From positions 16,556,008 to 16,620,007 of the forward strand of contig NC_091134.1 in assembly GCF_041381155.1 (NCBI RefSeq): 64,000 nt of DNA, given 5' to 3'. A program made the position numbers and the translations under genes. Origin of the DNA: Argopecten irradians. Lineage: Eukaryota > Mollusca > Bivalvia > Pectinida > Pectinidae. Below are positions 11,601 to 23,582 of the stretch, in pieces (position 1 is the stretch's first letter; every line of letters starts with the position of its first letter). The notes below the pieces were generated by a model that did no database searches, had not been told where the DNA came from, and saw nothing but the letters and a program-made list of their open reading frames with translations.

Positions 11601-12598
11601 TGTAATATGAATTTCCGAAAAGGTTTTTAATTCACGATTCGTAATCCTATGGAAATCGCGAAATTTGAAAGCCACTAAAGACATTTGGTTTACAGTATAC
11701 TAATATCACAGTAAACCGCACGAATATGTAACTACTTGTCCCATTATTGTAATGTAATGCTGTATAGTAACGTGGTGTGAACCAATTGAAACGGATGGAT
11801 CTCTGTGTTGGATCTCTCTGTCATCGTTTTTATGTCATTTTATACAAATTATTGGGAGGTATATGGATTCGCGTACGGTGAGTGAAAAAGACAATGAATC
11901 AGTCACAAAATATAATCAATTTATAGTATCCCTTTGTGAGATATCAATACAGAATACGCATTTGCTCTAAAGCAAGTTTACTGTAAAGATTCTAGGAACC
12001 CTACTGACATCCTCAATCTGTTTAAAATACAGATCCTTATAATCATTCCGTTCAATAGATTGCTCGACACATTCCTTAGGGGTCATGTTCGAATGAGCTT
12101 TATACCATTTGATAACATCATATAAAAAAACATGTTCTAAACCTTGCTTTATCAATTGTAAACGTCATTTTGTTCCATTATACATATGAATTTAGCTTTG
12201 ATGTGCTCTTTGGGCTATATGAATACGTACATAAAACATCTTCTGACATCTTTTCCAAATTATTTCGTCCCCTGAAATTCCCCGTCCAGATTTTGCAGGC
12301 CGCAATTCGATTGACCATATCAAAAAGGTCATCCGAACGTGACACATAATAGGATGTTGTCAGATCCTCTTATCAAACGAACGCTAACAGATTATGTATT
12401 TTAATCAAATTGTATGCAACCTTAGACATGCATGATAAAAACAATTAACATACAGTGTAGAATATTCAAACAAAAATAGAAAATTAGAACATGAAAGCGA
12501 TAACTGTATATCTAAAATCATAAAATGTATACTTTACCGTGATAAAAAAAGACAGAAGTCAGGAAAAGAACTCCAAAGCGAACGAGTCCTCCCTCCAT
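8661..12598 (-). CDS. CTL-A: membrane-anchored C-type lectin-like receptor, four exons, 380 aa
   Basis: Exons on the minus strand are 12598-12538 (signal peptide, ATG at 12598), 11037-10887, 9731-9520 and 9379-8661. All junctions are GT/AG, with intron phases 1, 2 and 1, and the sum is 1143 nt. Residues 1-21 are a hydrophobic signal sequence (MEGGLVRFGVLFLTS...). Residues about 22-141 are a C-type lectin domain: TIWSDAKKDC and GMTLAIIS in exon 2; WIGFY, YTWVDGTLVSW, GEPN, ELCGRLS, TPC and SICEF in exon 3. The EPN motif is present, but the usual WND calcium motif reads MRN, so classical calcium-dependent sugar binding is doubtful. Exon 4 gives a Thr/Ser-rich mucin-like stalk with N-glycosylation sites, a short cysteine-bearing region (SSCLCRID...PACPGKI), a furin-like RRKR, one membrane helix (LGICLFVGFFGIVVA) and a short basic tail. 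It is probably a type I surface receptor in recognition or immunity (inference). The ligand is unknown. Confidence 0.88.
9881..10430. mobile_element. Insertion in intron 2 of CTL-A, GGCGTAGGAAG-type left end
   Basis: CTL-A carries about 550 bases here that are absent from the matching intron of CTL-B, where GGAAGCTACGACGG (about 17259) continues directly into shared intron sequence. The insertion starts with GAGGCGTAGGAAGGGGGG, the same end as the small element at 8093. Its right end was not recognised, so only the left boundary is firm. The frame at 9901-10176 has no recognisable domain. Confidence 0.5.
10435..10645 (-). other. Conserved intron block, CTL-A copy
   Basis: This part of intron 2 aligns with 17240-17400 of CTL-B; GCAATAAACGATCTGGAAGAC matches GTAATACGCGATCTGGAAGAC with one or two changes. 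On the gene strand it is an open frame in CTL-A (FSCVIVIIAVFQIVYCV, membrane-like), but the frame is interrupted in CTL-B. It could be a decayed or alternative exon, or simply intron preserved from the duplication. Confidence 0.35.
11193..11472. mobile_element. hAT-like small inverted-repeat element in intron 1 of CTL-A
   Basis: The ends are GGGATATCCCG and the imperfect complement CGGGTTAAGATATCCC. ACTTCACA flanks both sides (11185-11192 and 11473-11480), an 8-bp target duplication as in hAT elements. CTL-B lacks this sequence at the matching place. Inside are two perfect TGACGTCA palindromes at 11251-11258 and 11296-11303, which match the CREB/ATF consensus. No transposase is present. Confidence 0.6.
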
Positions 12599-13639
12599 AC
12601 CGGTAAAAATATGCAGTCTGATCCTTCTGGAACTGTATGACGCAAAAGTAAACTAAGTAGCTACAGGACTACTTCATCATTTATGTAGTATTATCATCGA
12701 GTGTTACGGATGTATATTTGATGAACGTAAGCGTTTCATAGTCATATCTGTGGTACAAAACAAGTCTTTTCCGTTATACGAGGACCGCGTCATTGCAAGG
12801 TAACAAGCATAAATGTGCATTGTATATGTAAATTATACATTAGATATCTTATAAACATAAACTGATAAACTTTACAATGACACAGGAAATACTATTATAA
12901 CATTATGAGGTATATTGAAAGCATAGTTATAGGGAATAAAACAGTAAGTTAATATTGAACACTAGTGTATCACAATGGTGTTGCTAAAACAGTATCAATA
13001 CACTGCAAAAGTGTAACTTACTTATATGCCAATATGACAAAAAGTAAAAATTGACAGAATACATGTAAACACTTACATAGTGTAAATTAAAAGTTGTCTT
13101 CAATCAAAAATTCTTCAATGATTTCATTAAGATGTAAACATATTAAACTAAAGGTAATTGATAAAATATTGTGTTGAAACCATGTGACTATCTACACTGG
13201 ATTATGACTATGACTTAAAGGAAATATGTCAAAGGTAGCAACTCTATTTGCGGGGTTAGTACAAATAGTACACGAACAAACTGGCCATCAAAGGAGCGAA
13301 GCAGTCGACAGACAACCCGTAGTTATCAACTAGTCTAAGATCGTTGGGCAGACTATTCCACATTTGAGATTCTACAAACTTGAAAGATCTGTTCCCATAG
13401 TTAAGGTGTTTACCTTTGAAATTGTAACTTCTTCTCCGAGATAGACATGTACATTAACAGAAACCTGTTTAAGTAAAATGATTTGATGAACTTTCACTTT
13501 AAATGAATTTCATGATTCAAGATGAGCTGTATTTTTTTTAAATAATAGCGTGCTGTCTTTCCTTTTAGTAACCAATTTGAACTATTAAAATTATGCGTAA
13601 CTTCATTGCTCCTGTGCTTGAAACATATCTTAATTAAAT

Positions 13640-15372
13640 TGAATTATAAGGATTAATTTGATTTTTTTATATTATGGAGATATCACATAAAATCCTTTGT
13701 GTACGCTTATCATAAACCTCTTCGCGGTTTATCTAGAGTAAACTCAAATTTGTATATTAAATATCTTCATAACATAAAAATCTATTCAAGTTAATTACCA
13801 AATATTTATCATAAGACCATTCGAATAAAATTTATGGACTAATACAAAGAGAAAACCTGGTTAGTATCTTACAATACAAGGTTTATTTTTGCGCGACACT
13901 TAGCTCCTCCGGAGACAAACACGCCTTTTTCAGGAGAACACACACCATTAATAGGGAACAACTAACTAAATGAAAAAAGTCCTTCGAAATGGCCCTTGTA
14001 TATACAAAATTGAGCCAAGGATAGAGTTTCAGCCTGACCGCTGATTGGCTGGCTAATTATGAATTTCAAAAGTAAAAATGTTTTCTGACAGGCAATTACT
14101 CCTAGATAACAATGATATGAATTTGGAAATTCAGATCATGATTCAGGTTCAAAATATCAATTTTGATAATGAATAGGTAAAAACATTAGAATTTCAGGAT
14201 TTTTTAGTGCAAAATGCGCCTGATTTCAATATAGCTACCCTGGTTGGAGTTTGAGCTGAAGGACCACAACCTTTTTTTCTGTCTAGTGTTATGTGAGAAC
14301 CTAGACTTTAATCATAGAACATAATAGCTAACTAATATTCCTTTGTTTCAATAATACATTATAAAACTTTAACAAACCTTAACACTGTGGTCTATATAAA
14401 AATATTAAGTTGGTTGTTCTCTAATAGAAGAACTAGCCGCATGCTTAAATTACTGAAGGATGATTTATGCATATTGTTATTCGATTTACACCAGATAACT
14501 CAGAATTCGATATCGTGCCATTAGAAATCATCTGAATACAGTCGTGCACCATGGTTATTGTCACAATTATATGTAATTTATTTCATTTTACTTCTATGTT
14601 GAGGCACACAATTATGTTCTATACAAAGAATCTGAAATAAGTCTCGGTCAGGGTAGGGTAAATAGGTTAAACAAGATCAACAGTCGGATAAAAGATCGGG
14701 TCAATAATTCTGCATATGTACTCTCACTGACTGAATAAAGATATCAATACCATTTGGTTTTGCTTATCCCAAAAGTTCAATATTAGTAATTTCCGTAGAA
14801 CTCTTTGTCTTATAAGCGCCGTAAAGACAAATATGAAATCAATTGGAGTATCCGAAGGAAGTAAAGGTTTGGCTGTGAATAGATGTTGATAATATTCCTA
14901 TTGTGTTTCAAAGAGTCAACGTTATCATCAAGTGTGTACAATAATGGCACGCGGCGGCACATAGTCTGATTGAATCTAAGTACATCAAATGATTCTTTAA
15001 TTTGTGTATCTGTTAGGACAACACAAATAAAGGACTAAAAATGTTCATATCGGGACTAGATGACTTCTATCACATACCAAAATTAATATATCGATAACAG
15101 AGCTAATTTGTCAGGGTTACTAGATATCATTTAAAGAAATGTTAAAAATAATTAATTAATTAATTAACAACGTACGCCTCACGTCGTTACCTGATGTAAC
15201 ATGACATATAACTCTCATCTATCACCAGAGAGACTGACACAAGCCTAGTATAATTAGCAGAAAGTAAACACTCTCGCTAATATCCACAAAAAGGTTTTAA
15301 ACTTTCCTTTTTTAAAATATTGTATCAATTCTGCAAAGGTGAAAAGAAAAAAGTAATCGTGTAGACTTGAGC
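13640..15372. other. No gene seen; 3' flank of CTL-B
   Basis: Noncoding, AT-rich. About 14430-14770 and 15200-15370 align with the 3' flank of CTL-A. A (TTAA)n run lies near 15151-15170. Confidence 0.5.
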
Positions 15373-18300
15373 TTATTGGTGTTTTCCTTTCCGCTGTGCC
15401 ACATGAGAATACAGTCTTGATGCATCGATTGCCACAACAATTCCAAAGAAGCCGATAAAAAGGCAGATGCCTAAGGAGCCTACTGATACAGAGCTTGGCC
15501 TGGTGTCTTGGGCGCTGATCCGCTTTCGCCTGTACAAGCTTGTAGACTTCTTTGCAACAGTCAGTTCTTTTTTTAAAGCATTGATCAAAGCCAGTTTTTG
15601 GTCTTCTTTGAGACTAAACGACATGTTTCCCCATTGGATTTTCCCTAGACATGCTTGAACGTATCCCGCCGCTAACATAATGTTTCTGTGAGCAGAAGAG
15701 TTCGGAATAATGCCTTGAAGCGGGACTGTGCTGTCCTGATCTATTCTACAGAGACAGGATGAATCATCATTGGTTAGAAGTAAAGTAGCATTTACGCTTG
15801 CAGTGGTCATCTTTTCTTTGTCATTAATAACATTTGAAGATGCGTTTGCTGTTGCAATGTCCGGACCGAAAGTAGTAAGTTCAGCTTTTTCAGCCATAGC
15901 GGATGTTGTGGGTAAAGTTGTGAGATCAAGCTCTGTGGTAGTATCGTCAGTTCCATCATCATTAACATGGGTATATTCAGTGGTATGTCCGGTTGTTCCT
16001 GTTGTAACGGAAGTTGTGTATGTAGTTCCACCAGCTGATCCGATTGGAGATTTAGAATTTTCCTCTGTCACCATGGAGGTCGCGTCTGAAACAAATACCA
16101 AGATAATGTATTATTGCTGATCACTGTCAGCGTAGCAGTGCGGTGAATGTTTGATAAATAGAGGTTCCACAACAAGTGACTGTTGTTTATCATGTCAATC
16201 AAACTGGAGTTAGTCAATTTTCTAATTTTGAAAAGACACGAGCTTTAGCGAGTGTCTTTTGAAAATTTGACAATTAACAAACGAGAGTTTAATAAACATG
16301 ATAAACAACAGTCACGCGTTGGGAAACTTATTTAACCCATAATTTTAACTCTAAGATATATTTATACCGTGGTGACCATTTTCTCGTCTTCATTCAGGGA
16401 AACCTACCACCAAACAATGTGTAATGATATCTTTCCGCCATAAACTATAATAGTGCCTTAATAGAGAACCAATATTCTATTGTTTAATACTTTGAATAAG
16501 CATCTACATATTATACAGTAAATACAATGTTATTTTAAAGAAAATGTGCTATGGAAAGTAGCCTGAAGTTGAAAGCAAATCGGAATCAAAAGATCTTGAA
16601 ATTGACCAATCAGAGGCGTCGTAGGTGTTATAAGTAATAACCAACTGCTATGGAATTTATCACATGGTTTTTCCATTATGAAACATGCATAGTTATTGGA
16701 TAAAAGAAAACAACACATTTTATTATGTCTACATTCAAAGACCCTGTTATAGAAAGGAGAATATATATACCCTGTTGAAATTCACAGATATATTGAAGCT
16801 CCCGTGAATTTGGCGTATTCCTCATTTTTCCTCGAGAAAGTCGGCCATAAAATTCTATTTGACAATTATTTGGCTCTCCATAATCCCAGTTGGCCCAGCT
16901 GACCAAGGTTCCATCAACCCAAGTGTAGCCCGTACAACTCGAACTTTCTGTGTAAAACCCAATCCAAACATCGGTTTGAAATCTGAAAATAGAATTAGTA
17001 TTCCTTAAAATAACTTTTACGTTGCACATATTACTACATGGTGTTTCGATCTTCAATTTGATGTCTTCATTGGTTTCCGTTTTGGATACCTGGCATTTGG
17101 CGAAATGTTAGGAACATCTAGAATATTTTTTCAGTAGACTTTGGAATTAGTAATTAGTGATTATTCCTTTTTTTAATACTCAAACATTAGCTAATCATCT
17201 TTGGTTATTGATGGTTTTACGAATACCACGGCGTCTGTAAACGTATATGGAGGTCTTATGGAAGCTACGACGGTTAATTAAAATCCACAAACTGGGATCT
17301 AACGTAATACGCGATCTGGAAGACGGCAGTGTTAGGGATTACGGTTACAAATCTGAAGGTTCGTTGCATTTACAATTATGTCTTGTTTACGGCCAAGAAC
17401 AGACATTTAAGATCAGTCACCTTACCTTGTGAATTTATCATTTGTTCAAACACATTAACCAGAACATCTGTTAAATGATATGCAGATTTTTAATTGCTAA
17501 GTAAGAATTAAAGATTCTACACGAACGACAGAATTTAAAGAATTGTCATTTGGACAATAATCTATGTTTATTTGTGTATGTCTAATTAAGATACAAGTAC
17601 ATATAAAACAATTGTTTTACTTTTATTGTCTGTGCAATCAGTACCTCATTCCATATAGGTCATGGTGTCATGGAGTTTTGTAAGTTTATCATGTGTTATG
17701 AACCAAAATGGTCCAGGAAAGTAAATATGTTCCACTGCCGACAGAGATTTAATTATATTTATCATTTGATCAATAATTTATGTGTAATCTTATATATAAA
17801 TGCCTAATTAACACAAACATAAACACAAGATAATTTTATTTACTTTTGTTGCCTCATTCCATATAGGACATAGTGCTGTGGAATTTTTTCATGATACAAT
17901 TAATTAATGTATAAATTTGTTTTCTTAAGTGAGATACGAAGCTCAAAGCTTTCAATGATTGTAATAGTGTAATACACTTACACAAATACAAATTTGTCTG
18001 CTTCTGTTTGTACCAGATAAAAATACGATTCGTACGGTGTAGCATCTTTAAAGAAGAACATCTCGTATGTTTATAACAATGATTCTCTTATATCTCCCGT
18101 CCAAACACACCAGGCTAGTTAGGTGGTAAAATGTAGCAAAAACTTCCATCCAACTAAACCCCTAGCATCAAATAAACAATTACAAATTTCATTAAGTAGG
18201 CCCCACCCATAAAAACCAGAGAATGACCCTGAAAATAGTTAAATTAATCACATTGTCTTGCAACCACGGGGATATTTTTACGGCGTTTTTGGTATATGAT

Positions 18301-19140
18301 TATCCGGTTCTTAAAATCCTATTAAATTACCAAATATAGAAATGAAAATAAAAATAGACGTTTTACAAAGCTGTAAAACTTACATTATGCCTCCGTGTTG
18401 GCTATCCCATGCCAGCAACTCTTCCAGTTTTTGTTGATCACTAATTACTGCGAGTTTCATGCCGGAATCTTCGCAGTCTTTTTTAGCGACTGGCCAAATC
18501 GTGTTCTGCTCACGAAAGATGTATATACCATTAGCTGTGAAATAAAGGTAAATAAGTCTAGTAAGAACTTTAGCTTATGATCACAGTATAAATGATGTAC
18601 CAAATATAATGGCACTTTTAATAGGACAATTGGAATACATGATCTTAGTGATGTTAGCTACATAATTATGCTACTAACATATTGCTTGTGTACTAGTATA
18701 TTTAGATCACAGTAAACAACACGAATATATAATTTCTTATCCCATTGTTGATATGTAATGCTTTCTAGTAACGTGATGTAAACCAATTGAAACGGATGGC
18801 TCTATGTGTCATTCTTATTAAGTCATACAAATGCTTGTGATATAGATTCGCGTATGGTTTTTCTTATGAGTGAACACAAAAATGACTTTTGTCAGATATC
18901 AATATACAATATTCAATGAGTCTATGATATAAGAAAGCTTACTGCAAAAATTTAGGAATTTCATAGGCAACCTTAGACACGCATGCTGTAAAAATAAAGA
19001 TCCAGTGTTATGTATTCAAACAAAACTATAATATGAAAACAATAAATTTATATCTAAGATAATAAAATGTATACTTTACCATGACAGAAAATGACAGAAG
19101 CCAGGAAAAGAATCTCAAAGCGATCGAGTCCACCCTCCAT
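15373..19140 (-). CDS. CTL-B: membrane-anchored C-type lectin-like receptor, four exons, 378 aa
   Basis: Paralogue of CTL-A with the same structure. Exons are 19140-19080 (signal peptide, MEGGLDRFEILFLAS...), 18534-18384, 16982-16771 and 16085-15373. All splice sites are GT/AG, phases are 1, 2, 1, the total is 1137 nt, and no stop interrupts it. By eye the stalk/membrane exon is about 90% identical to CTL-A, lectin exon 2 about 80% and lectin exon 3 about 76%. GEPN is kept and WND is again MRN. Two cysteines that CTL-A has (ELCGRLS, TPCSM) are FYGRLS and TPNSR here, so the conserved inner disulphide is missing as a pair, while the outer pair (KKDC and ICEF) is kept. The RRKR site, membrane helix and basic tail are conserved. 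It is probably a surface receptor with a changed binding face (inference). Confidence 0.88.
16176..16315. mobile_element. Foldback element in intron 3 of CTL-B
   Basis: The 140 bases form one imperfect palindrome. The ends are GTGACTGTTGTTTATCATGT and ACATGATAAACAACAGTCAC, and the inner parts also pair (GACACGAGC against GCGAGTGTC). Intron 3 of CTL-A is only 140 bases, against 685 in CTL-B, so this is an insertion after duplication. Confidence 0.8.
17240..17420 (-). other. Conserved intron block, CTL-B copy
   Basis: Partner of 10435-10645 in CTL-A. On the gene strand the frame is interrupted here, which argues against a shared functional exon. Confidence 0.3.
17540..18052. mobile_element. 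TTAA-type MITE (two nested or partial copies) in intron 2 of CTL-B
   Basis: 17725-18052 has end motifs GTTCCACTGCCGACAGAG and GTGTAGCATCTTTAAAG. It shares its interior (CATTCCATATAGGACATAG, GAAGCTCAAAGCTTTCAATG) with the copies at 27069 and 49123. 17540-17720 is a partial second copy of the same interior. The intron of CTL-A lacks it. Confidence 0.65.
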
Positions 19141-19300
19141 ACCGGTAGAAAGATACGGTCTGATCCTTGGTAAACTAAATATGACTACCTCATTATTAAT
19201 GAAGCATTATCGAGTATTACGGGTGATAATTGTTATTGTGTAAACAACGTGTCTCCTTATCATTTTTCACATAATTATTTGCAATGAATACTTATCGATC

Positions 19301-20440
19301 CAATTTATATATATATTTATATTGATGAATGATTCCAACAATGCAATTACCATACAAACGTTACATTGTTCAAACTATTTTGTTAGGGCTACTCATTTAT
19401 ATTTAATGTGATTTAATGAACATGAATTGGAGATCTCCTTTTGTTGCATTGAACAAGTTTCCCGTAATTGGACAACCGACTCGTTTTCATTGCAAACAAT
19501 GACCAATAACCTATTGCATTGTATCTGTACGTACTGTAACAGTAATATCTGTTTTCAGAAAACGATTGGCCTAGCCAAAAAGAATGAGCCAATCGATATT
19601 GACATATAGTATATTGCGTTTTTTTAATGACGCTTTTGAAATCATATTTTCTATTGACGAGTTTTTTTAGACTGTGGCGAGCAAGTGAATGCTTGGTAAT
19701 ATTTTGATATAAATTTCAACAGCGCTTTTATTTTCTAAAGATGTAACGAAAATCCACATGTTTCATTAGATGGTATTATGACATTGCGATTATACCCATC
19801 ATAAAATACGATATAACATTCACAAGCATATCATTGAAGCAGTTTGGCCCCATTTTGTATTTCATAATTAGTATTTATTAATTTACAGTTATTTTTTATA
19901 TAAGTTTATATGTTGAAACTAATTAAAGAATCGGGTTTTAAGTAATAAATGTGATCTATGATTGACGATAACGGATTGTTAGGATTTATATATTGATTAT
20001 CAACATTTATGATACTTTTGCCTAAGGGAGGCCATCGTCACCATTTGATAATTGTAAATATTCCCGGTATAGTTATCCAGTGCCCTTTTATTAGCACCGA
20101 TATCTGTTTATGCTTTACATGCTCCATGTTCTCAGTAGCTGATCATGAATCAACCTCATCATGGCAGTAACACAAAACGTAACGATCTGCACCTTGACAT
20201 CTGTTTTAAGGCAGGAAAACAAGCAAATTTCTTGTTGAACAGACAATCTCTGTGCATTGCAACTATATAGAATATATTTTCTTTTGTTCTAGAGGTAGGG
20301 TGGTAGATTTATAAAAGTCATCGTTTCAAGATCTCATTGACAACAAAACCTTCTTTCTTCTCTTTAACAAGCAATGCCAAACGTTGCGATCCACTTACTC
20401 CTCATTTATGTGGTGGTTTCAAACATAATATTATGTAGAA
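19301..20440. other. No gene seen
   Basis: AT-rich intergenic DNA. The 60-aa frame at 19427-19609 has no domain or splice context. Confidence 0.5.
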
Positions 20441-20449
20441 ATAAACTGA

Positions 20450-21480
20450 GCGCCGATTAGTAGGAAAACGATGCCAAGACTTACTGCGTCACACAGTTAG
20501 GGGTATGCTGGCAGGTGGACTTTCACGCAGTGAAATTGCACGGAGAATCGGCTGTTCAGCGTCCACTGTTGTAAGACTTCAACAGCGTTACGAACAAACT
20601 GGTTCCTTGAACGATATACAGCATTCTGAGAGGCAACGAGTGACGTCGGCTCGACAAGACCGCTATATACTGGTAACCCATCTCCATGACGCTTCCAAAC
20701 AGCTGCTCAAACGGCCATAACAACGATTGGCTTCAATGGAAGACGTATTTCCGTTTCTACTGTCCGTCCGCCAACTTTTGCATAGTGCTGATTTAAACTT
20801 GCGCAGACCTTTCCGTGGAAATATGCTGACACCACGGCGACGTCAACATTGTCTGACGTGGTCCAGGCGTCATCGTTGATTACTCATTCGGCAATGGAGA
20901 CGTGTCCTATTTACGGGCGAGACTCGCTTTCATCTCCGTAATAGTGACGGAAGAATTCTTGTTTGGAGATGACAAGGCGAACACTACTTCGATTCGTGCG
21001 TCAACGAATGTGACAGGTGGGATGGTGGTAGCGTGATGGTTTGGGGAAGGATTTCATTCGACCGCAGAACGCCTCTGGTGTTCGTGGATGCTAATCTGAA
21101 AGCGCGACTTTATATCGACAAACTACCGACGTACCGTTCACTCGAAATCATCCATCAATCGATTTTGTGCATCAAGATTATACCCGTGAACACTCAGCGA
21201 GGTTGACGACAGATTTCCTCAATAACCAAAACATTCAAACACTGCCCTGGCCTGCCTTCTCTCCTGGCCTCAGTCCGATTGAACACTTGTGGGACCAGTT
21301 TGGTCAAAATTTGAAACGACGTCAACCAAAGCTTCAGTCTCGACGCTAACTTGGAATTGCCCTTCAAGAAGAGTGTAAAAACTTTCACCAAGTCAGAATC
21401 CAGCGTCTGGTTCGATCTATGCCGCGAAGGCGTCGAACTTATGTAGATGCAAATGGTGGTAACATTAGATACTGAAAGTG
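20450..21480 (+). pseudogene. Decayed Tc1/mariner-type transposase
   Basis: Several frames together show a Tc1-like transposase in order. The N-terminal helix-turn-helix reads RSEIARRIGCSASTVVRLQQ, in the frame 20505-20720. Next come RPFRGNMLTPRRRQHC, an FTGETRFHLRNSDGR stretch where an FTDESRF-like core is usual, GGSVMVWGRISFD, and an HQDYTREHSARLTTDFL block. The last part is PWPAFSPGLSPIEHLWDQFG, within 21167-21349, where SPDLSPIEH is usual. Catalytic Asp positions are altered (G in FTGETRF, G in SPGLSP) and stops and frameshifts separate the blocks, so it is inactive. Inverted terminal repeats were not identified, so the outer limits are unknown. Such proteins cut and paste DNA at TA sites. 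Confidence 0.88.
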
Positions 21481-22870
21481 TAAAAATGAGTTATGGGGAT
21501 AACGTTGAAACGTGTGCCCATCCACGTGTGGTCTTTTGCTGACTTATTGGTTGATAAGACTGTCGAAATGTGTAACTTTCTGATGAAATAATCATGTTGT
21601 TTATAAAGATTTTGTAACCATCGAAATTTAGCTATTGTTATCATCAGCGCTCAATATATACAGTTTAAACACCATATCATGATCTGATATGACTAGTAAA
21701 AATGCCAATATCTCTACTAAATGTTTCTGGTACAACATAGTATTAGTGATAAATGTCATTTAATTCCTGGTTGGTATTTACAGCGAAAAATTAGTAACAA
21801 TTGCTGCGATAATCAAATATATTGATTTGCCCAACCAATTTTGATATTTTACTTTAATTGTTTGGTTCGAAGATCATGACATCACGATGATATGTTCATA
21901 ACTATTAGGAGGAAGGAACGGGCACACAACACAGCACATCAGTGAATCGATTCGGATCCAGCATCTTTTTCATAATTTATACCTATACAAAATGTTCAAT
22001 AAACATAATTATGAACTTTCATGTTGTCAAGTTGACAAACAAATGGATCTGTTATCATTTCCTTAGGTTCAGGAGATGTGTCGACAACATAACATGTGTA
22101 ATTCATAACTTTATCTATTTTAATCATTATCAAGTGAAATCTATCACCAGGGACGCGTCAATATTTCACAGATCAGGGTTGTAAGAGTATTCCTATTATA
22201 GCAGCATTCATGCACTGTTAATTCCTAAGGATATTTGTATACATCCAATGTATCAGTGTGGTGCACTTAAACTTTGACTTGTTGATGACATGAAATTACG
22301 ATATGCTGCTGATAGCATTACAAAAACTTTCATTGTGAATGGCGGCAAGGGAACAATCAACACATAGGCGGATGCAGGAGTTTGACAATTGGAAGCATTC
22401 TTAGGGGTGGGGATGGTGGCGGGTCTAGATTGGAGGATAATTTGTCACTGCATTTTGTGAAGAAAAATGGAGGGGGGTAGTTTTCCGAACTAACTCAGTT
22501 GATCAGCAAACGCAAAAGGTTTTCTATTGCAGAATAGGTTTCTTCATGTTATCTTTCGAGAGCCTAAACTTCTTCATTTTCTCATTACTCGTTATTTTTA
22601 AAAATTTCTTTTTTCTTACTACATTGTGCCAGATTTTATCATTTTTTATTGTAAGCATTTAACTCTTCTTTGTTTTGATTAATTGAAAATTAATTAATAC
22701 AAAAAGAAACAAAGCCGGAAAAACAATTTATCAAAAAACTAATTATATATCGGACCATCATTAAATTGCTTGGAGCAATGCTAACCAAAAGAGATAGCTT
22801 TCAAACAAAATATAAAACATATGAAGGTCTTCTTTCGAGGCGGATGAGTAATGCCTCTTGTATCATTGCA
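21481..22870. other. No gene seen
   Basis: AT-rich DNA. TAGGCGGATGCAGGAG and G-rich sequence near 22366-22470 recall the ends of G-rich small repeats but no inverted pair was found. Confidence 0.45.
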
Positions 22871-22874
22871 TCCT

Positions 22875-23175
22875 TGATACTCCAGGGGTTCTGATCACTT
22901 ACGATCTCTACACCCCTGGACTATCTAATAGTAAAACTGAAGGCAGCTCAGAAGAAAAAACTGAACCAATCACAGGCCAGCAATAAACTCCTTTAAAGAC
23001 TACAGAGAGAACGACGCCCAACTTCAAAGCCACACAATCAACAACCAGTGTACCATTATACGGCTCTTTTGATGTGCATCAAAGGACAATTACCTGTTCT
23101 GTTCTGCTGCTAAATGACACCATCCTCTATACTCCAGGGGTTCCGATTACTTACGATCTCTAAACCCCTGCAGTT
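22875..23175. repeat. Dispersed repeat bounded by CCAGGGG...CCCCTG hairpins, copy 1
   Basis: Nearly the same 45-base hairpin (ATACTCCAGGGGTTC ... ATCTCTACACCCCTGGA) occurs at both ends, about 22877 and 23131. The sequence between (GAACGACGCCCAACTTCAAAG and so on) reappears reverse-complemented at 30121-30290. It abuts the lectin relic at 23185. Confidence 0.65.
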
Positions 23176-23184
23176 GGAGTATCG

Positions 23185-23582
23185 ATGTTGGTGTCATCGA
23201 TGAATCAGGAAAAACTACCATTACGCAGCTGTGAAATTCCAACAAGTGAAAGTTCATATTTTCTCTGTAAACAAGATCTGAACATAACTCTTCGGCTTCA
23301 TGGCAGCTTTACGTTTGTTAATGGATATGGTATAACATGTCCATGGAATATTTATTTGGGGAATCAGACGGTAACTGGTTCTGAGTAATAAAAAATTGAA
23401 ATGAATGTATCAAAGGAGTTATACAATTACGTATGTAATAGCATCAGCACCCTGACAACAGCCAAGCGCTCCATCTGTGGACTCATTGGGGATCTGCCTC
23501 TTGGTCGGATACTTTGGAATCGTTGTGGCGTTCGACGTATCCACGCTGTATTGTCACTGGTGTCGTAAAGGAAAAGAATGAT
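23185..23582 (+). pseudogene. Broken stalk/membrane exon of a CTL-family gene
   Basis: On the strand opposite to CTL-A and CTL-B. The frame ending at 23388 reads SSYFLCKQDLNITLRLHG and then GYGITCPWNIYLGNQTV. This parallels SSCLCRIDQNSTVPLQG and GYVPACPGKIQWGNMSL of CTL-A. A stop and frameshift follow. About 23474-23582 then reads SVDSLGICLLVGYFGIVVAF and DVSTLYCH, the membrane helix and tail of the family, ending in a stop. The stretch containing RRKR is lost. No lectin exons were found just upstream. It is an old inactive relic, more diverged than the A/B pair. Confidence 0.75.

Larger units (their letters stand above)
4030..12830. repeat. Segmental duplication, copy 1 (carries CTL-A)
   Basis: Blocks of this stretch align in order with about 12840-19300. 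4040-4590 matches about 12870-13550, 7000-7300 matches about 14430-14680, gene exons 8661-12598 match 15373-19140, and the introns match between insertions. Copy 1 has its own insertions: the solo LTR at 4591, and small TIR elements near 8093, 9881 and 11193. These postdate the duplication because copy 2 has empty sites or unrelated sequence there. The precise breakpoints are uncertain by about 100 bases. Confidence 0.85.
12840..19300. repeat. Segmental duplication, copy 2 (carries CTL-B)
   Basis: This is the tandem partner of 4030-12830, in the same orientation, directly following it. It is shorter because copy 1 took more insertions. Copy 2 has its own: a foldback in intron 3 (16176-16315) and TTAA-type MITE sequence in intron 2 (17540-18052). 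About 13850-14280 also lacks a clear partner in copy 1. Confidence 0.85.
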
